Positions 29,201 through 38,732 of a stretch of DNA of 64,000 bases are shown in pieces; the stretch's first letter is position 1, and every line of letters begins with the position of its first letter. A program made the position numbers and the translations under genes. Under the pieces are notes generated by a model that saw only the letters and a program-made list of their open reading frames with translations, did no database searches and had not been told where the DNA came from. Source of the DNA: CAWBVG01 sp963792175 (GTDB taxonomy: Bacteria; Acidobacteriota; Vicinamibacteria; Vicinamibacterales; CAVVIG01). Where the stretch lies: NCBI GenBank assembly GCA_963792175.1, contig CAWBVG010000006.1:1-64000 (forward strand), written 5' to 3'.

Positions 29201-30592
29201 GCACGCCACGGGCCGTGAGATGTCGGCGATCTCCTCGCGGCTGTGACGGTCGTTCACCCGACGATCCATGCGGCTCACCCATTCACGGACAGCCGTGTTC
29301 TTGATCTTCAGGAAGTTCGCCAGGTACGACGGCCGCATGTAGAAGCGCTTGTACGCCGCCCCGAGCAGGAACCGCAACTCGCGCTCCGACAGGTTCGGGT
29401 GCGCGAACGTCGGCGTGTAGCCGTCGAACTTCTCCCAGTCCGTCTCCGTGAGCAGCGGCTGAATCTGCTTGAACATCGGCGTGCCCGGATACGGCGTCAG
29501 CATCTTGAACTGCGCGAACGTCGACCCGAGATCGGTGGCGTAGTCGATCGTGGCCGCGATCGAGTTCCAGTCGTCCTGCAGGAACCCGAGGACATAAAAC
29601 GCCGCCGTGACAATCCCCAGCTTGCGGCAATGTTCCATGATCTGGCGCTGGTGCGTCTGCGGAATCGGCCGGCGCCCGGACTTCTTGAGCGTCGCCGGGT
29701 CGAGCGACTCCACGCCGAAGCTCATCGCGCGGAAGCCGGCGGTGTATAACCGATTCAGCAGATCGGTGTCGAGGCGGTCGAGCCGCGTTTCCGCCTCGAA
29801 CGTCAGCGTCAGGCCGCGCGCGGCGATCTGATCGCACAGCTCGAGACACCGGTCCCGCTGTTCGCTGAACAACGGATCGCGGAAGATGACGTACGGCCGG
29901 GGATGCTGGTCGCACAGCCGCTCGAGCTCATCCGCGATATTCGCGATCGAACGCGCGCGATAACCCGCGAGGATCCGGTGCGGGCAATACGTGCAGAACT
30001 CAGGGCAGCCGCGGCTGGCGAGCAGGGGATAGCCGCCGCCAACCGGACGCGTGAAGAATTTGAACCCGAGCTTGCGGCGATCCTCGGTGACCAAATCCCA
30101 CCGCGGAAACGGCAGCGAATCGAGATCGTTGATCTGCTCGCTGATGACGGTCCCGCTGAGCGGCTCGCCCTGGGCCAGCCGCATGACCGCCGCCTCGGGT
30201 TCGCCGTTCAGGAGGAAATCGCAGTGATCGGCGAACAGTTCGGGCATTTTCGACGCCGTGATGCCCATGAACCCGACCTTCACCCCGCGCGCGCGCATGC
30301 CGTCGGCCCACGCGGTCTCGTTCTTGTGATCGACCAGCGACGACAGCACCAGCGCAACGTCGCCATCGACCATCTCGCCACGCGTCCAGCTGACCTCGTG
30401 GCCGGCGCGGGCGAGGATCGCCGCGATGTAGGCCATGTGCACGCTGGGGACGTCGTGGAATTGCTGCTTGAGATACGCCATCACGGCCGTGACGCGCGAG
30501 AACGGATCGAGCCGCGATCCGTATCCGCCGACGACCGTGTCCTTGCTGACGAACCCTCGATTCGACTTCAGGTCCGCGAGAACGACCTTCAT
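29198..30592 (-). CDS. B12-binding-domain radical SAM protein
   Basis: This is an intact 464-residue enzyme. The first 170 or so residues resemble a cobalamin-binding-like Rossmann domain (MAYIAAILARAGHEVSW, KVGFMGITASKMPELFADHC). Next comes the radical-SAM cluster motif CPEFCTYCP (CxxxCxxC) near residue 205 and the TIM-barrel strands (FEAETRLDRLDTDLL, MSFGVESLDPATLKKSGR). This class carries out methylations, ring rearrangements and hopanoid or natural-product tailoring; the substrate is unknown. GAGGTGA lies four bases before the ATG and is a good ribosome-binding site. The stop codon abuts the palindromic element. Confidence 0.87.
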   Translation of the reverse strand: MKVVLADLKSNRGFVSKDTVVGGYGSRLDPFSRVTAVMAYLKQQFHDVPSVHMAYIAAILARAGHEVSWTRGEMVDGDVALVLSSLVDHKNETAWADGMRARGVKVGFMGITASKMPELFADHCDFLLNGEPEAAVMRLAQGEPLSGTVISEQINDLDSLPFPRWDLVTEDRRKLGFKFFTRPVGGGYPLLASRGCPEFCTYCPHRILAGYRARSIANIADELERLCDQHPRPYVIFRDPLFSEQRDRCLELCDQIAARGLTLTFEAETRLDRLDTDLLNRLYTAGFRAMSFGVESLDPATLKKSGRRPIPQTHQRQIMEHCRKLGIVTAAFYVLGFLQDDWNSIAATIDYATDLGSTFAQFKMLTPYPGTPMFKQIQPLLTETDWEKFDGYTPTFAHPNLSERELRFLLGAAYKRFYMRPSYLANFLKIKNTAVREWVSRMDRRVNDRHSREEIADISRPVAC

Positions 30593-30641
30593 CAGTCACC
30601 TCAAATCCGATATATCCGACCCCGACCGCAAAAACAGCAGC

Positions 30642-31085
30642 TCAGGCTGTCAACGGGGGACCGCGAGGTGACTTCGGGGAGAATGTGCGCGTGCGCGGAT
30701 GCCAGTCGAGCGGGCCAACGAGGAGTCCGAGCGGTTGCAGCGTCGGCGTCGCACGGACGTCGGCATCGATGTTCGCCGCCGGCGCGTCGTTCTGGATCGC
30801 CGCGTGTTCATCGTCCGTGTTGGCGCGAGCGGCGCGCTGCAGACGCGCCGTGATGTCGGACAGACCAAACAGGGTCCGCTGCGGCGGCCGAGCGAGCGGG
30901 CCGCCGAACGATTTCGCGTGGCGGATGAGTTTCTTGAGCGTGGCGCTGTGCTCGTCGCACTTCGTCGCGGTCGCGCGAGGCGCCTGCATCGTCGCCGCAT
31001 GGGCGAGCGACACCGAGAGCAGCCAGAACAGCACGACGCAGCTGGCCCTCATCAGCGTCCGCGGGGGCGATGAGATAACGCTCAT
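30642..31085 (-). CDS. Small secreted hypothetical protein
   Basis: This is a 147-residue protein I do not recognise. It has a convincing signal peptide (RASCVVLFWLLSVSLAHAAT), which argues that it is a real exported protein and not a chance ORF. The mature part is short, basic and proline rich toward the end, with one cysteine. The start could also be the internal ATG at 31052, which would trim 11 residues and still leave the signal peptide intact. Neither start has a clear ribosome-binding site. It is transcribed away from the neighbouring flavoprotein gene. Confidence 0.45.
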   Translation of the reverse strand: MSVISSPPRTLMRASCVVLFWLLSVSLAHAATMQAPRATATKCDEHSATLKKLIRHAKSFGGPLARPPQRTLFGLSDITARLQRAARANTDDEHAAIQNDAPAANIDADVRATPTLQPLGLLVGPLDWHPRTRTFSPKSPRGPPLTA

Positions 31086-31214
31086 GACACGAGGTACTTA
31101 AGCGGGAACGGGCTTCACTATCCCACAGCCCGGCGGGTGACGCAACCGGGTCCGTTACAAAAAACCTCTGATTTATAAGGAAATTTTGCGTATCTCGCCC
31201 GACCGGAGACATTT

Positions 31215-32592
31215 GTGCACAATTCTGTACACTCTGCGGGCTCTGCTGTGCCCACCACCCCCATCCTGGTTGTCGGAGCCGGCCCAGCCGGCGCCACGGC
31301 GGCGAGAACGCTCGCGGCCGCCGGTCTGCCGGTCTGTCTGCTGGATCGATCGAGCTTTCCGAGGAACAAACCGTGCGGCGGCGGGATCAGCACACGCGTC
31401 CTGACCCGGTTTCCGTACCTCGAATCGGCGCTGCGGCGCATCACGACGCATATGGTCGCGCGTCTGCACCTCGAAGGGCCCGACGGTCACTCGACGATCA
31501 TCGAGTCGGACGGTCCGGCGGCCCTGATGATTCGGCGCGTCGAATACGACGCGCTCCTCGTCTCGCTCGCCGTCGAGGCCGGCGCGACGCTCGTGCCGGG
31601 CGTCGACGTCGTGCAGGCGCGGCAGGACGCGGCGCGTGTCGAGCTCGTCGCGCGCGACGGCCGTCGTTTCGAGGGAGCGTTCGTCGTCGCGGCGGATGGC
31701 GTGAACAGCGTCATCGCACGCCGTCTCGGGCTGAACCCGGGATGGCCCGCCTCGTCTGTCGCGATCGACATGATGGAAGAAACGCCGCGCGCGGCGCTCC
31801 GCGACGTGGATCCGTCGACCCTCTGGGTCGCCTACGGCTACGACGCGCGGAAGTCTCAAGGGTCAAGTCTCAAGTCTCACAGCAGTGAGAGTGGCAACAG
31901 TGAGAGTTGCAACTTGAAACTTGCGACTTCCGCGAAGCGGGCCCCGGAAGGCTACGCCTACATCTTCCCGAAACGCGATCACGTCAACATCGGCATCGGC
32001 TACGTGTTGTCGCACTACCGTCAGGCGATCGACGCCGCGCCGTACCAGTTGCAACGGGGGTTCATCTCGCGGCTCCGCGACCGCGGCGTCGTCGTCGGCG
32101 ATTCGGTGAAGCAGAACTTCACGCCGTTCCTGATTCCGGTCGGAGGGCCCCTGCGCGAAACCGGGACGCGGCCGCGTGCTGCTCGCGGGCGACGCCGGCG
32201 GATTCGTGAACGCCTTCACGGCCGAAGGGATCTATTACGGCATGGTGTCGGGCGACCTGGCGGCGCGCGCCATCCTCGAGACACGACACGGCATCAGGAA
32301 TCTGGCCAGGCGCTATCGCCGCGCGTGCGATTACGAAATTGGCCCCGAGTTGCGCGATTCCGTGCGGATTCAGCGATACCTGTTCGCGGACCGCCGCAGA
32401 ATTGCCCAGGTCATCTCAGGCGCGAATCGTGAACGCACGAGTACCCGGCTCATCCTCGACTTCGCCATGGGACGACGGACCTACCGTGATATGCGGCGCC
32501 GCTTTCTCGCGCGCATGCCGTGGCTCGCGGGCCGGCTCATCTGGGAACACTTGCGGGAAAAAACCATTGTCGAGCGTAGCCGACGTCACTAG
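31215..32592 (+). CDS. Geranylgeranyl-reductase-like FAD-dependent oxidoreductase, one frameshift
   Basis: This is a flavoprotein of the geranylgeranyl reductase/RebH-like group, which usually reduces isoprenoid double bonds or oxidises lipid-like substrates. Motifs are ILVVGAGPAGATAARTLA, LLDRSSFPRNKPCGGGIS, FVVAADGVNSVIARRLGL, YIFPKRDHVNIGIGY and LLAGDAGGFVNAFTAEGI. The frame shifts near 32170, between the last two. The GTG start at 31215 has GGAG upstream. Residues of about 213-239 (KSQGSSLKSHSSESGNS and onwards) interrupt a conserved stretch and are encoded by an 81-bp palindromic repeat inserted in frame. Without it, YGYDAR would join directly to APEGYAYIFPKRD, as in relatives. Confidence 0.83.
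31850..31930. repeat. 81-bp palindromic element inserted in frame inside a coding gene
   Basis: The terminal 18 bases, GAAGTCTCAAGGGTCAAG (31850-31867) and CTTGAAACTTGCGACTTC (31913-31930), are inverted repeats matching at about 15 positions. Inner words GTCTCAAG, GTCTCAC, GTGAGAG and GCAAC also pair. The length is 27 codons with no stop in the gene's frame. The same CAAGTCTCAC/TTCAAG wording occurs at 49945-49975. Confidence 0.7.
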
Positions 32593-32618
32593 TATTCTTG
32601 CCAGGAGATTGTCGGGTC

Positions 32619-34086
32619 ATGGCGAAAACTGCGGATCGCCAGGTTGAGCATCTGTTGCGGCGAGCCGGGTTCGGGGCGCGGCCGGACGAGCTCGAGCTGT
32701 TCCGCGAGATGTCGATCACTCAGGCGGTCGACCTGCTCGTCCACTACGACAGCCTCGTCGACGATGTCGACCAGTTGATTGGCAAGCCGGGATACGCCGG
32801 CACGACGGTCAACGGCGTGTTTTCGCCGCAATCCAACATCGCGCACGCCCGACAGCGGTGGCTGTTCCGGATGGTGCACACCAACCGTCCTCTTCAAGAG
32901 AAGATGACGCTGTTCTGGCACAACCACTTCGCCACCGGCTACAACAAAATCGCGGGTGCGCTCGGCGCGGCCGAAGGCGCGCGCTACATGGCGGCGAAGA
33001 GCGCCGAGGATCCGGGGACGGTTCGCGGCCAGATCGAGATGCTTCGCGAGAACGCGCTCGGCAACTTCCGCGACATCCTGACCGCCGTCGCCAAAGACAC
33101 CGCGATGATCGTCTGGCTCGACGGCCGGACGAACTTCAAGGCCCAGCCGCAGGAGAACTTCGGCCGCGAGATCATGGAGTTGTTCAGCGTCGGCGTCGGC
33201 AACTACACCGAAGCCGACGTCTACGCCGCGGCGCGCGTCTTCACCGGCTGGAACCTCGCGCGTCCCGGCGTGAACGGCGATCCGACGCAGCACTACGAGT
33301 TCGTCTACAACGCGAACCAGCACGACACGAACGCGAAGACGTTCAGCTTCGCCATCTATCCTGACGGCGGCAAGACCATTCCGGCGCGCGCCGCGGCCGG
33401 CGGGATGCAGGACGGGATCGACTTCATCAACGGGCTGGCCGCGCACCCGAACACGGCGCGCTACCTGGCGGCGAAGCTGTATCGGTTCTTCGTCAGCGAG
33501 TTCGGCGCGATCAACGTGACGTTCGTCAACCGCATCGCCGAGCGTCTACTTGCAGAGCGGCTACGACATGCGCGCGGTGATGCGCGAGGTGCTGCTGTCG
33601 CCCGAGTTCTGGGACGAGAGCGCCTACTTCGCCCGCTACTCGTGGCCGGTCGAATTCGTCGTCCGCGCCCTGAAGGATGTGGGCTGGACGGGGTACTCGG
33701 TCAACGACGCGCTCACGCCGCTGTCGAACATGGGACAGATTCTCTATGAGCCGCCGGACGTGTCCGGATGGGACGCGGGCCAGACCTGGTTCGCCACCGG
33801 CGCGATGCTGGCGCGGATGAACTTCGCGTCGTCGCTGGCCGGAAACCAGAAGTTCAACCTCGCGAACGCCGTGAAGACCGCCGGCACGGGCAAGACGCCG
33901 GAGGCGATGCTCGCCTACTTCGGCGATCAGATCGTGACCGCGCAGCAGGACTCGAGTGTCACCACCGAGCTCAATAATTACCTGCACGCCAACGGGGCGT
34001 GGACCGGCAGCGACGCGCAGCTTCAAGCGAAGGCGTCGGGGCTCGTGCACTTGATCGTCGGTTCCCCGGAGTACCAGCTCGTATGA
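32619..34086 (+). CDS. DUF1800 family protein, one frameshift
   Basis: This is a DUF1800 protein of about 488 residues. Family landmarks are HLLRRAGFGARPDELE at the N-terminus, EKMTLFWHNHFATG, MLRENALGNFRDIL, QPQENFGREIMELFSVGVGN, YTEADVYAAARVFTGW and the C-terminal PPDVSGWDAGQTW. The function is unknown; the gene is nearly always paired with a DUF1501 gene, as here. The frame shifts near 33545, before YLQSGYDMRAVMREVLLS. The start ATG has AGGAG eleven bases upstream. The stop TGA overlaps the DUF1501 ATG (ATGA), so the two are translationally coupled. Confidence 0.9.
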
Positions 34087-35348
34087 AGGTCACCAGACGC
34101 CAGTTCGTCAAGGGCGGCATGGCCGCGTTCACGGTGACGTTCGCCGCGCCGGAGTTCGTGTCCGATCTGGCGCGCGCGCAGGGCGCGCACACGCGGAATC
34201 TGGTCATCCTCTATCTGGGCGGCGGCAACGATTCGCTCAGCATGATTGCGCCGTACAACGATCCGTTCTACACGTCGCGCAGGCCGTCGCTGGCGGTGCC
34301 GGCGGGCCAGGTGCTCCAGGTCGGCACCGATTCCTCGAAGGTGGCGCTCGGCCTGCATCCGCGACTGACGGGGCTCAAACAGATCTTCGACCAGGGACGG
34401 CTGGCGCTGGTGCAGCGCACGGGCTATCCGAATCAGAGCCGCTCGCACTTCCAGGGCGTGGACATCTGGTCGACCGCCGATCCCGTCAATTCGTCCGGAC
34501 TCGGCTGGGTTGGCCGTTATCTCGATTCGCTGCCGTCGCCCGTTGATCCGCTCGTCGGCTGGAATACGACCGGCAGCCTGCCGCACGTGTTGCAAGCCGC
34601 GCACACGTCGGTGCCGGCGATCTCGAATCCGGCCGGCTATTCGTTTTCGAGCCCGAACGGCGGCGCCGAAGCGGCGGCCGAGCGCAGCACGGCGCTCAAG
34701 ATCGCGTCGCATCTGCCGGTCGACCGGCCGGAGCTCGCGTTCGTCTACGGCAGCGCGCAAGCGGCGCTCGGCACGCTCGACCGCGTCGCGACCGTCGCGG
34801 CGTACGCGCCGACGCTGACCTATCCGGCGAGCGGGCTCGGCCAGGCGCTGCGCGCGGTGGCGGGCGCGATGAACAAGGGAATCGGCACACGCGTGTTCTA
34901 CGTGACGACCGGCGGCTTCGACACGCACTCCGCCCAGAACGTCAACGCGACCAACGGCGCGTACTACAACCTGATGGCCACGCTCAACGACGCGCTGCTC
35001 GCGTTCTTCAACGATCTCAAGAACCAGGGGCTGCTCGACGACACGCTATTGGTCAGCTTCTCGGAGTTCGGCCGGCGCATCACCGAGAACGGCAGCCAGG
35101 GCACCGACCATGGATCGGCATCCGCGATGATGGTGATGGGCGGGAAGGTGAACGGCGGCCTCTACGGCACCGCCCCCAGCCTCAGCACCGATCCGAGCAA
35201 CCCGACCCTCGAGAACAACGCCGGGGACGTCAAGTTCGAAACCGACTTCCGATCGGTCTACGCGCAGGTCATCGACGGCTGGCTCGGCGCGGATTCGGTC
35301 AAGCTGCTGGGCGCCAACTTCAAGAAGAGCGGGCTCGCGTTCATTTAG
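34083..35348 (+). CDS. DUF1501 family protein, Tat-exported
   Basis: This is an intact 421-residue DUF1501 protein. The N-terminus TRRQFVKGGMAAFTVTFAAP is a twin-arginine signal, so the folded protein is exported. The body shows LVILYLGGGNDSLSMIAPYN, QRTGYPNQSRSHFQGVDIW, VTTGGFDTHSAQN and LVSFSEFGRRITENGSQGTDHG. These are the family's metal-site-like motifs, resembling alkaline-phosphatase-fold sulfatases. The biochemical role is not established. It is coupled to the upstream DUF1800 gene and followed directly by a palindromic element. Confidence 0.92.
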   Translation: MKVTRRQFVKGGMAAFTVTFAAPEFVSDLARAQGAHTRNLVILYLGGGNDSLSMIAPYNDPFYTSRRPSLAVPAGQVLQVGTDSSKVALGLHPRLTGLKQIFDQGRLALVQRTGYPNQSRSHFQGVDIWSTADPVNSSGLGWVGRYLDSLPSPVDPLVGWNTTGSLPHVLQAAHTSVPAISNPAGYSFSSPNGGAEAAAERSTALKIASHLPVDRPELAFVYGSAQAALGTLDRVATVAAYAPTLTYPASGLGQALRAVAGAMNKGIGTRVFYVTTGGFDTHSAQNVNATNGAYYNLMATLNDALLAFFNDLKNQGLLDDTLLVSFSEFGRRITENGSQGTDHGSASAMMVMGGKVNGGLYGTAPSLSTDPSNPTLENNAGDVKFETDFRSVYAQVIDGWLGADSVKLLGANFKKSGLAFI

Positions 35349-35470
35349 TGCTCGCCCGCTGACAAGGACACAAAGGGGAACAGAGGACACAAAGGGCTGT
35401 GGCCCCTCGAGCGGAGCGTCTCTGCTGCGGGGGCCTCTGTGTCCTTTGTTTCCCTCTGTGTCCTTGACAT
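35349..35470. repeat. CAAGGACACAAAGG-type palindromic element
   Basis: The left arm is CAAGGACACAAAGG and AGAGGACACAAAGG. The right arm is CCTCTGTGTCCTTTG and CCTCTGTGTCCTTG. A central hairpin GGCCCC/GGGGCC lies between them. It starts at the DUF1501 stop codon and ends 17 bases before the E1-alpha ATG. It has the same left-arm/right-arm plan as the CACGAAG elements but different wording. Confidence 0.7.
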
Positions 35471-35486
35471 AAGCTAACGATCTGAA

Positions 35487-36471
35487 ATGCCGCCAATCAA
35501 GCGCACGAAGTTCAAGCTGTCGCCCGAGCAACTGCTCGAGATGTTCTACTGGCTGAAATTGATCCGCGCGTTCGACGAACGCCTCAGCATTCTCGTCAAG
35601 CAGGGAAAAGTCCGCAGCGGCGTCTACACCGGCATCGGCCAGGAAGCGATCATCGTCGGCACCTGCTACGGCCTGCGGAAAGAGGACTACATCTGCCCGC
35701 TCCACCGCGACCTCGGTGCGTTCCTCATGAAGGGGGTCGAGGCCAGGGTGATGATGGCGCAGATGTTCGCGAAGGACACCGGGCTGTCGAAAGGGCGCGA
35801 CTCGGCGCTCCACAGCGGCGTGAACGAGCTTGGCATCTTCGGCAACACCAGCATGCTCGGGGCGAATCTGCCGGTCGCCGCCGGCCTCGGCTATACGTTC
35901 AAGATGGAGAAGACCGACAACGTCGTCATCGCCTATTTCGGCGAGGGCGCGAGCAACGTCGGCGACTTCCACGAGGCGTTGAACTTCGCCGGCGTCCAGC
36001 AACTGCCGGTCATCTTCATCTGCGAGAACAATCAGTACGCGTATTCGGTGCCGGTCGAGAAGAGCATGGCGATCGACGACGTGGCGATCCGGGCGGAGGG
36101 CTACGGCTTCGACGGCGTCGCCATCAACGGCAACGACGTGCTCGCCGTCTATCAGGCGACGCAGGGCGCCCTGGCGCGGGCGCGTACCGGCGACGGCCCG
36201 ACGCTCATCGAGTGCAAGACCTACCGCTGGCACGGCCACTCCGAGCACGACAAGGCGTTCTATCGGACGGACGAAGAGCTGGCGATGTGGAAGAGCCGCG
36301 ATCCGATTCCGACGTTCACGACCTACCTGCGCGCGCGGCACGTGCTCGACGATCAGAAGCAGAAAGACATCGAGGCGACAAGTCGCCGCGACGATCGACG
36401 AGGCGCTCGAGTTCGCGATGAATTCGGCGGACCCGAAGCCGGAGGACGCCGTCACCGACCTGTATGCATGA
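35487..36471 (+). CDS. 2-oxoacid (pyruvate or branched-chain) dehydrogenase E1 component, alpha subunit
   Basis: This is a thiamine-diphosphate-dependent E1 alpha subunit. LIRAFDERLSILVKQGKV and GQEAIIVGTCYGLRKEDY begin the fold. The ThDP/Mg motif runs from YFGEGASNVGDFHEALNFAG to ICENNQYAYSVP (GEG to NN). YRWHGHSEHD matches the phosphorylation-loop region. Conserved sequence changes frame near 36380; corrected, the protein ends in ALEFAMNSADPKPEDAV and DLYA at 36471, about 328 residues. The beta subunit follows after a palindromic element. No E2 or E3 gene is in the window, so pyruvate versus branched-chain oxoacid specificity is open. Confidence 0.9.
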
Positions 36472-36580
36472 TTACGGCTCATCACGAAGGGCGAAGACAC
36501 ACGAAGATCACGAAGATTCTTCTTGTTGTACAAGATGACTTCGTGTCCTTCGTGTTTCTTCGTGACTTCGTGAAAGCCCG
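36472..36580. repeat. CACGAAG/CTTCGTG palindromic element between E1 subunit genes
   Basis: The left arm is TTACGGCTCATCACGAAG, then CACACGAAGATCACGAAG. The apex is CTTGTTGTACAAG. The right arm is CTTCGTGTCCTTCGTG, then CTTCGTGACTTCGTG. The element begins right at the E1-alpha stop codon and ends ten bases before the E1-beta ATG. It could fold in the mRNA between the two subunit cistrons. Confidence 0.75.
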
Positions 36581-36589
36581 TTGGTACCG

Positions 36590-37573
36590 ATGAGCAAAGA
36601 GCTGACGTATCTCGACGCCATCCGCGAAGCGCTCGCCGAAGAAATGCGCCGCGACCCGAAGGTCTTCGTGCTCGGCGAGGATGTCGGCCCCTACGGCGGC
36701 GCCTTCGGCGCGACGCAGGGACTGTACGACGAGTTCGGCGAGCTGCGCGTCGTCGACACGCCGATTTCCGAGTCGGCGATCATCGGCGTCAGCATCGGCG
36801 CGGCGCTCCGTGGCTACCGGCCGGTGGCCGAGATGCAGTTTGCCGACTTCATTTCGTGCGGATTCGATCAGATCGTGAACCAGGCGGCGACGCTGCGATA
36901 TCGGTACGGCGGCCGCGCGTCGGTGCCGATCGTCGTGCGGGCGCCGAGCGGCGGCGGCGTCAGCGGCGGTCTGTACCACTCGCAGAATCCCGAAGCGTGG
37001 TTCGTGCACCGGCCGGGCCTGAAGGTCGTCGCGCCGTCGACCGCTTACGACGCCAAGGGACTGCTGAAGGCGGCGATTCGCGACGACAACCCGGTGATTT
37101 ATTTCGAGCACAAGTTCCTCTACCGGCGTGCGAAGGGCCCCGTCCCCGAAGGCGACGAGATTGTTCCGATTGGCGTCGCGGCGACGCGGCGCGAAGGCGG
37201 CGACGCCACGCTGCTCACCTACGGGGCAATGGTGACGCCCTCGCTCGAGGCCGCCGACCGCATGGCGAAAGAAGGCGTCGAAGTCGAAGTGATCGACCTC
37301 CGTTCGTTGATGCCATTGGACAAGGCCGCGATTTTCACATCGGTCGAGAAAACCAGCCGCGTCCTCGTCGTGCACGAAGACGTCAAGACGCTCGGTCTCG
37401 GCGCGGAGCTGTCGGCGATGATCATGGAGGAACGGTTCGACTACCTCGACGCGCCGGTGCTGCGCGTGACCTATCCCGACACGCACGCGCCGTTCTCGCA
37501 CGTGCTCGAGGCGGCGAACCTGCCGAACACCGATAAAATAGTCGAGACGCTTCGAAGGCTGGCTGCGTACTGA
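36590..37573 (+). CDS. 2-oxoacid (pyruvate or branched-chain) dehydrogenase E1 component, beta subunit
   Basis: This is an intact 327-residue E1 beta subunit. It shows AIREALAEEMRRDPKVFVLG, EDVGPYGGAFGATQGL, FADFISCGFDQIVNQAATLR, RAPSGGGVSGGLYHSQNPE and, in the C-terminal transketolase domain, VIDLRSLMPLDKAAIFTSV. It forms an alpha2-beta2 heterotetramer with the preceding alpha subunit and completes the ThDP site. No strong ribosome-binding site is seen, since the palindromic repeat lies directly upstream. The sigma-factor gene starts two bases after its stop. Confidence 0.92.
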   Translation: MSKELTYLDAIREALAEEMRRDPKVFVLGEDVGPYGGAFGATQGLYDEFGELRVVDTPISESAIIGVSIGAALRGYRPVAEMQFADFISCGFDQIVNQAATLRYRYGGRASVPIVVRAPSGGGVSGGLYHSQNPEAWFVHRPGLKVVAPSTAYDAKGLLKAAIRDDNPVIYFEHKFLYRRAKGPVPEGDEIVPIGVAATRREGGDATLLTYGAMVTPSLEAADRMAKEGVEVEVIDLRSLMPLDKAAIFTSVEKTSRVLVVHEDVKTLGLGAELSAMIMEERFDYLDAPVLRVTYPDTHAPFSHVLEAANLPNTDKIVETLRRLAAY

Positions 37574-37574
37574 C

Positions 37575-38138
37575 GTGCAGAACCCCGACGATACCCGAAC
37601 GGATATCGCGCTCCTGGACCGGATCGTCGCGCGCGACGAGCAGGCGGTCGCCGAGCTCTACGATCGGCATCACCGGCTGCTGTTCGGGCTGATCCTGCGA
37701 ATCCTGCGCGATCGCAGCGAGGCCGAAGAAGTGCTGCAGGAAGTGTTCGTGCTCGTCTGGACGCGAGCCGAGACCTACAACGTCGCGCTCGGATCGCCGG
37801 CGGCGTGGCTGGTGCGGATCGCGCGGAATCGCGGCATCGACCGGCTGCGCGCCAACAGCGTGCGCGTGCGCGCCGCGGAGTCGGCGCCGTTGCCCGAGGC
37901 TGCGGCGAGCCCCGAGGCCAGCGCCGCACTCAGCGAGCAGCAGCGCGCCGTGGCGTGCGCACTGCAGTCCCTGCCGCCGGATCAGCGGCTGCTGATCGAG
38001 GAGGCGTACTTTCGCGGTCTCACGCAGTCCGAGCTGGCGGAACGCTTCAACCTGCCGCTCGGCACGGTGAAGACGCGGATTCGCACCGGCATGATCGCGC
38101 TGCGCGAGCGGCTTTCCCAGGTGTCCATCGGGCAATGA
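37575..38138 (+). CDS. ECF-type RNA polymerase sigma factor
   Basis: This is an intact 187-residue extracytoplasmic-function sigma factor. Region 2 is LYDRHHRLLFGLILRIL, then EEVLQEVFVLVWTRAE; region 4 is QSLPPDQRLLIEEAYFRGL, then QSELAERFNLPLGTVKTRI. The GTG start follows the E1-beta stop by one base. The next gene, a cupin protein, overlaps its stop (ATGA), and a zinc anti-sigma factor follows after a spacer. The three probably form one regulatory unit. The link to the E1 genes may only be positional. Confidence 0.9.
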   Translation: MQNPDDTRTDIALLDRIVARDEQAVAELYDRHHRLLFGLILRILRDRSEAEEVLQEVFVLVWTRAETYNVALGSPAAWLVRIARNRGIDRLRANSVRVRAAESAPLPEAAASPEASAALSEQQRAVACALQSLPPDQRLLIEEAYFRGLTQSELAERFNLPLGTVKTRIRTGMIALRERLSQVSIGQ

Positions 38139-38626
38139 AGGACGACGTGGAGACCGCGGACGGCGTCGAATTCGACGAACTGCTGGAGCTGGCGCTGGCG
38201 CAATCGGCCGCCGCCGCGAGCGGACTGGTGTCGCCCGACGTCAAGCAACGGCTGATGGCGCGCGTCCGCGAGTCGGCCGAACCCGCCGGCTTCTCTTTCT
38301 CCTGGCGCGCGGACGATGTGTGGATGCCGCACGCCGTGCCCGGCATCAAGATGAAGGTCCTCGCGCTGAACAAGCAGCGCGGCTATGCCACCCTGCTGCT
38401 CGACGTCGCGCCGGGCACGCGCTTTCCGTCGCACCATCACGGCGGCGCCGAGGAATGTTATGTCGTGTCCGGCAGCCTGTTCACGTGCGGACGGCGCCTC
38501 GGACCCGGCGATTTCGTGCATGCCGATGCCGAGACGGATCACGGCGAGCTCTGGACAGAAGAAGGCTGTCAGGTGATTCTCGTCGTCCCGCCGGAGGAAC
38601 ATCTTCCGCCGAGCATGCTGGGCTGA
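38135..38626 (+). CDS. Cupin-domain protein, ChrR-like sensor part of an anti-sigma system
   Basis: This is a 163-residue protein with a short helical N-terminus and a C-terminal cupin. The metal-binding cupin motifs are FPSHHHGGAEECYVVSG and GPGDFVHADAETDHG. It resembles the C-terminal sensing domain of ChrR, the zinc anti-sigma factor answering singlet oxygen and peroxides. The N-terminal HxxxCxxC zinc motif of ChrR is absent here; it is found instead in the following gene product. The ATG overlaps the sigma-factor stop, so it is translated with the sigma factor and probably modulates it. Confidence 0.8.
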   Translation: MKDDVETADGVEFDELLELALAQSAAAASGLVSPDVKQRLMARVRESAEPAGFSFSWRADDVWMPHAVPGIKMKVLALNKQRGYATLLLDVAPGTRFPSHHHGGAEECYVVSGSLFTCGRRLGPGDFVHADAETDHGELWTEEGCQVILVVPPEEHLPPSMLG

Positions 38627-38732
38627 CTTGTCCCGCCGTAGGCGCCCCGCGGCGAAGGCACACCTGTCACCGTAGCCGCCCGAGCGGCGACGATGGAGCA
38701 TCCTTTCGGGTCCGGGCGCCGTAGGACTAAGT
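38627..38732. repeat. Intergenic CCGTAGGCGCC-type repeat spacer
   Basis: The spacer carries CCGCCGTAGGCGCCCCGCGG, CACCGTAGCCGCCCGAGCGG and CGGGCGCCGTAGG. These are direct and inverted versions of a CCGTAG word found in other spacers of the window (for example near 49990-50015). It starts at the cupin stop codon. Confidence 0.45.

Noticed and set aside
30593..30660. TTGACA upstream of the radical-SAM gene as a promoter
   Set aside because: The nearest -10-like TATATC is about 33 bp away, too far for a sigma-70 promoter, and nothing suitable lies at 16-18 bp.
35349..36580. Short repeated words (CACGAAG, GGACACAAAGG) as a CRISPR array
   Set aside because: Repeats are 7-14 bp, unevenly spaced and arranged as two complementary arms. 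There are no unique spacers and no cas genes.
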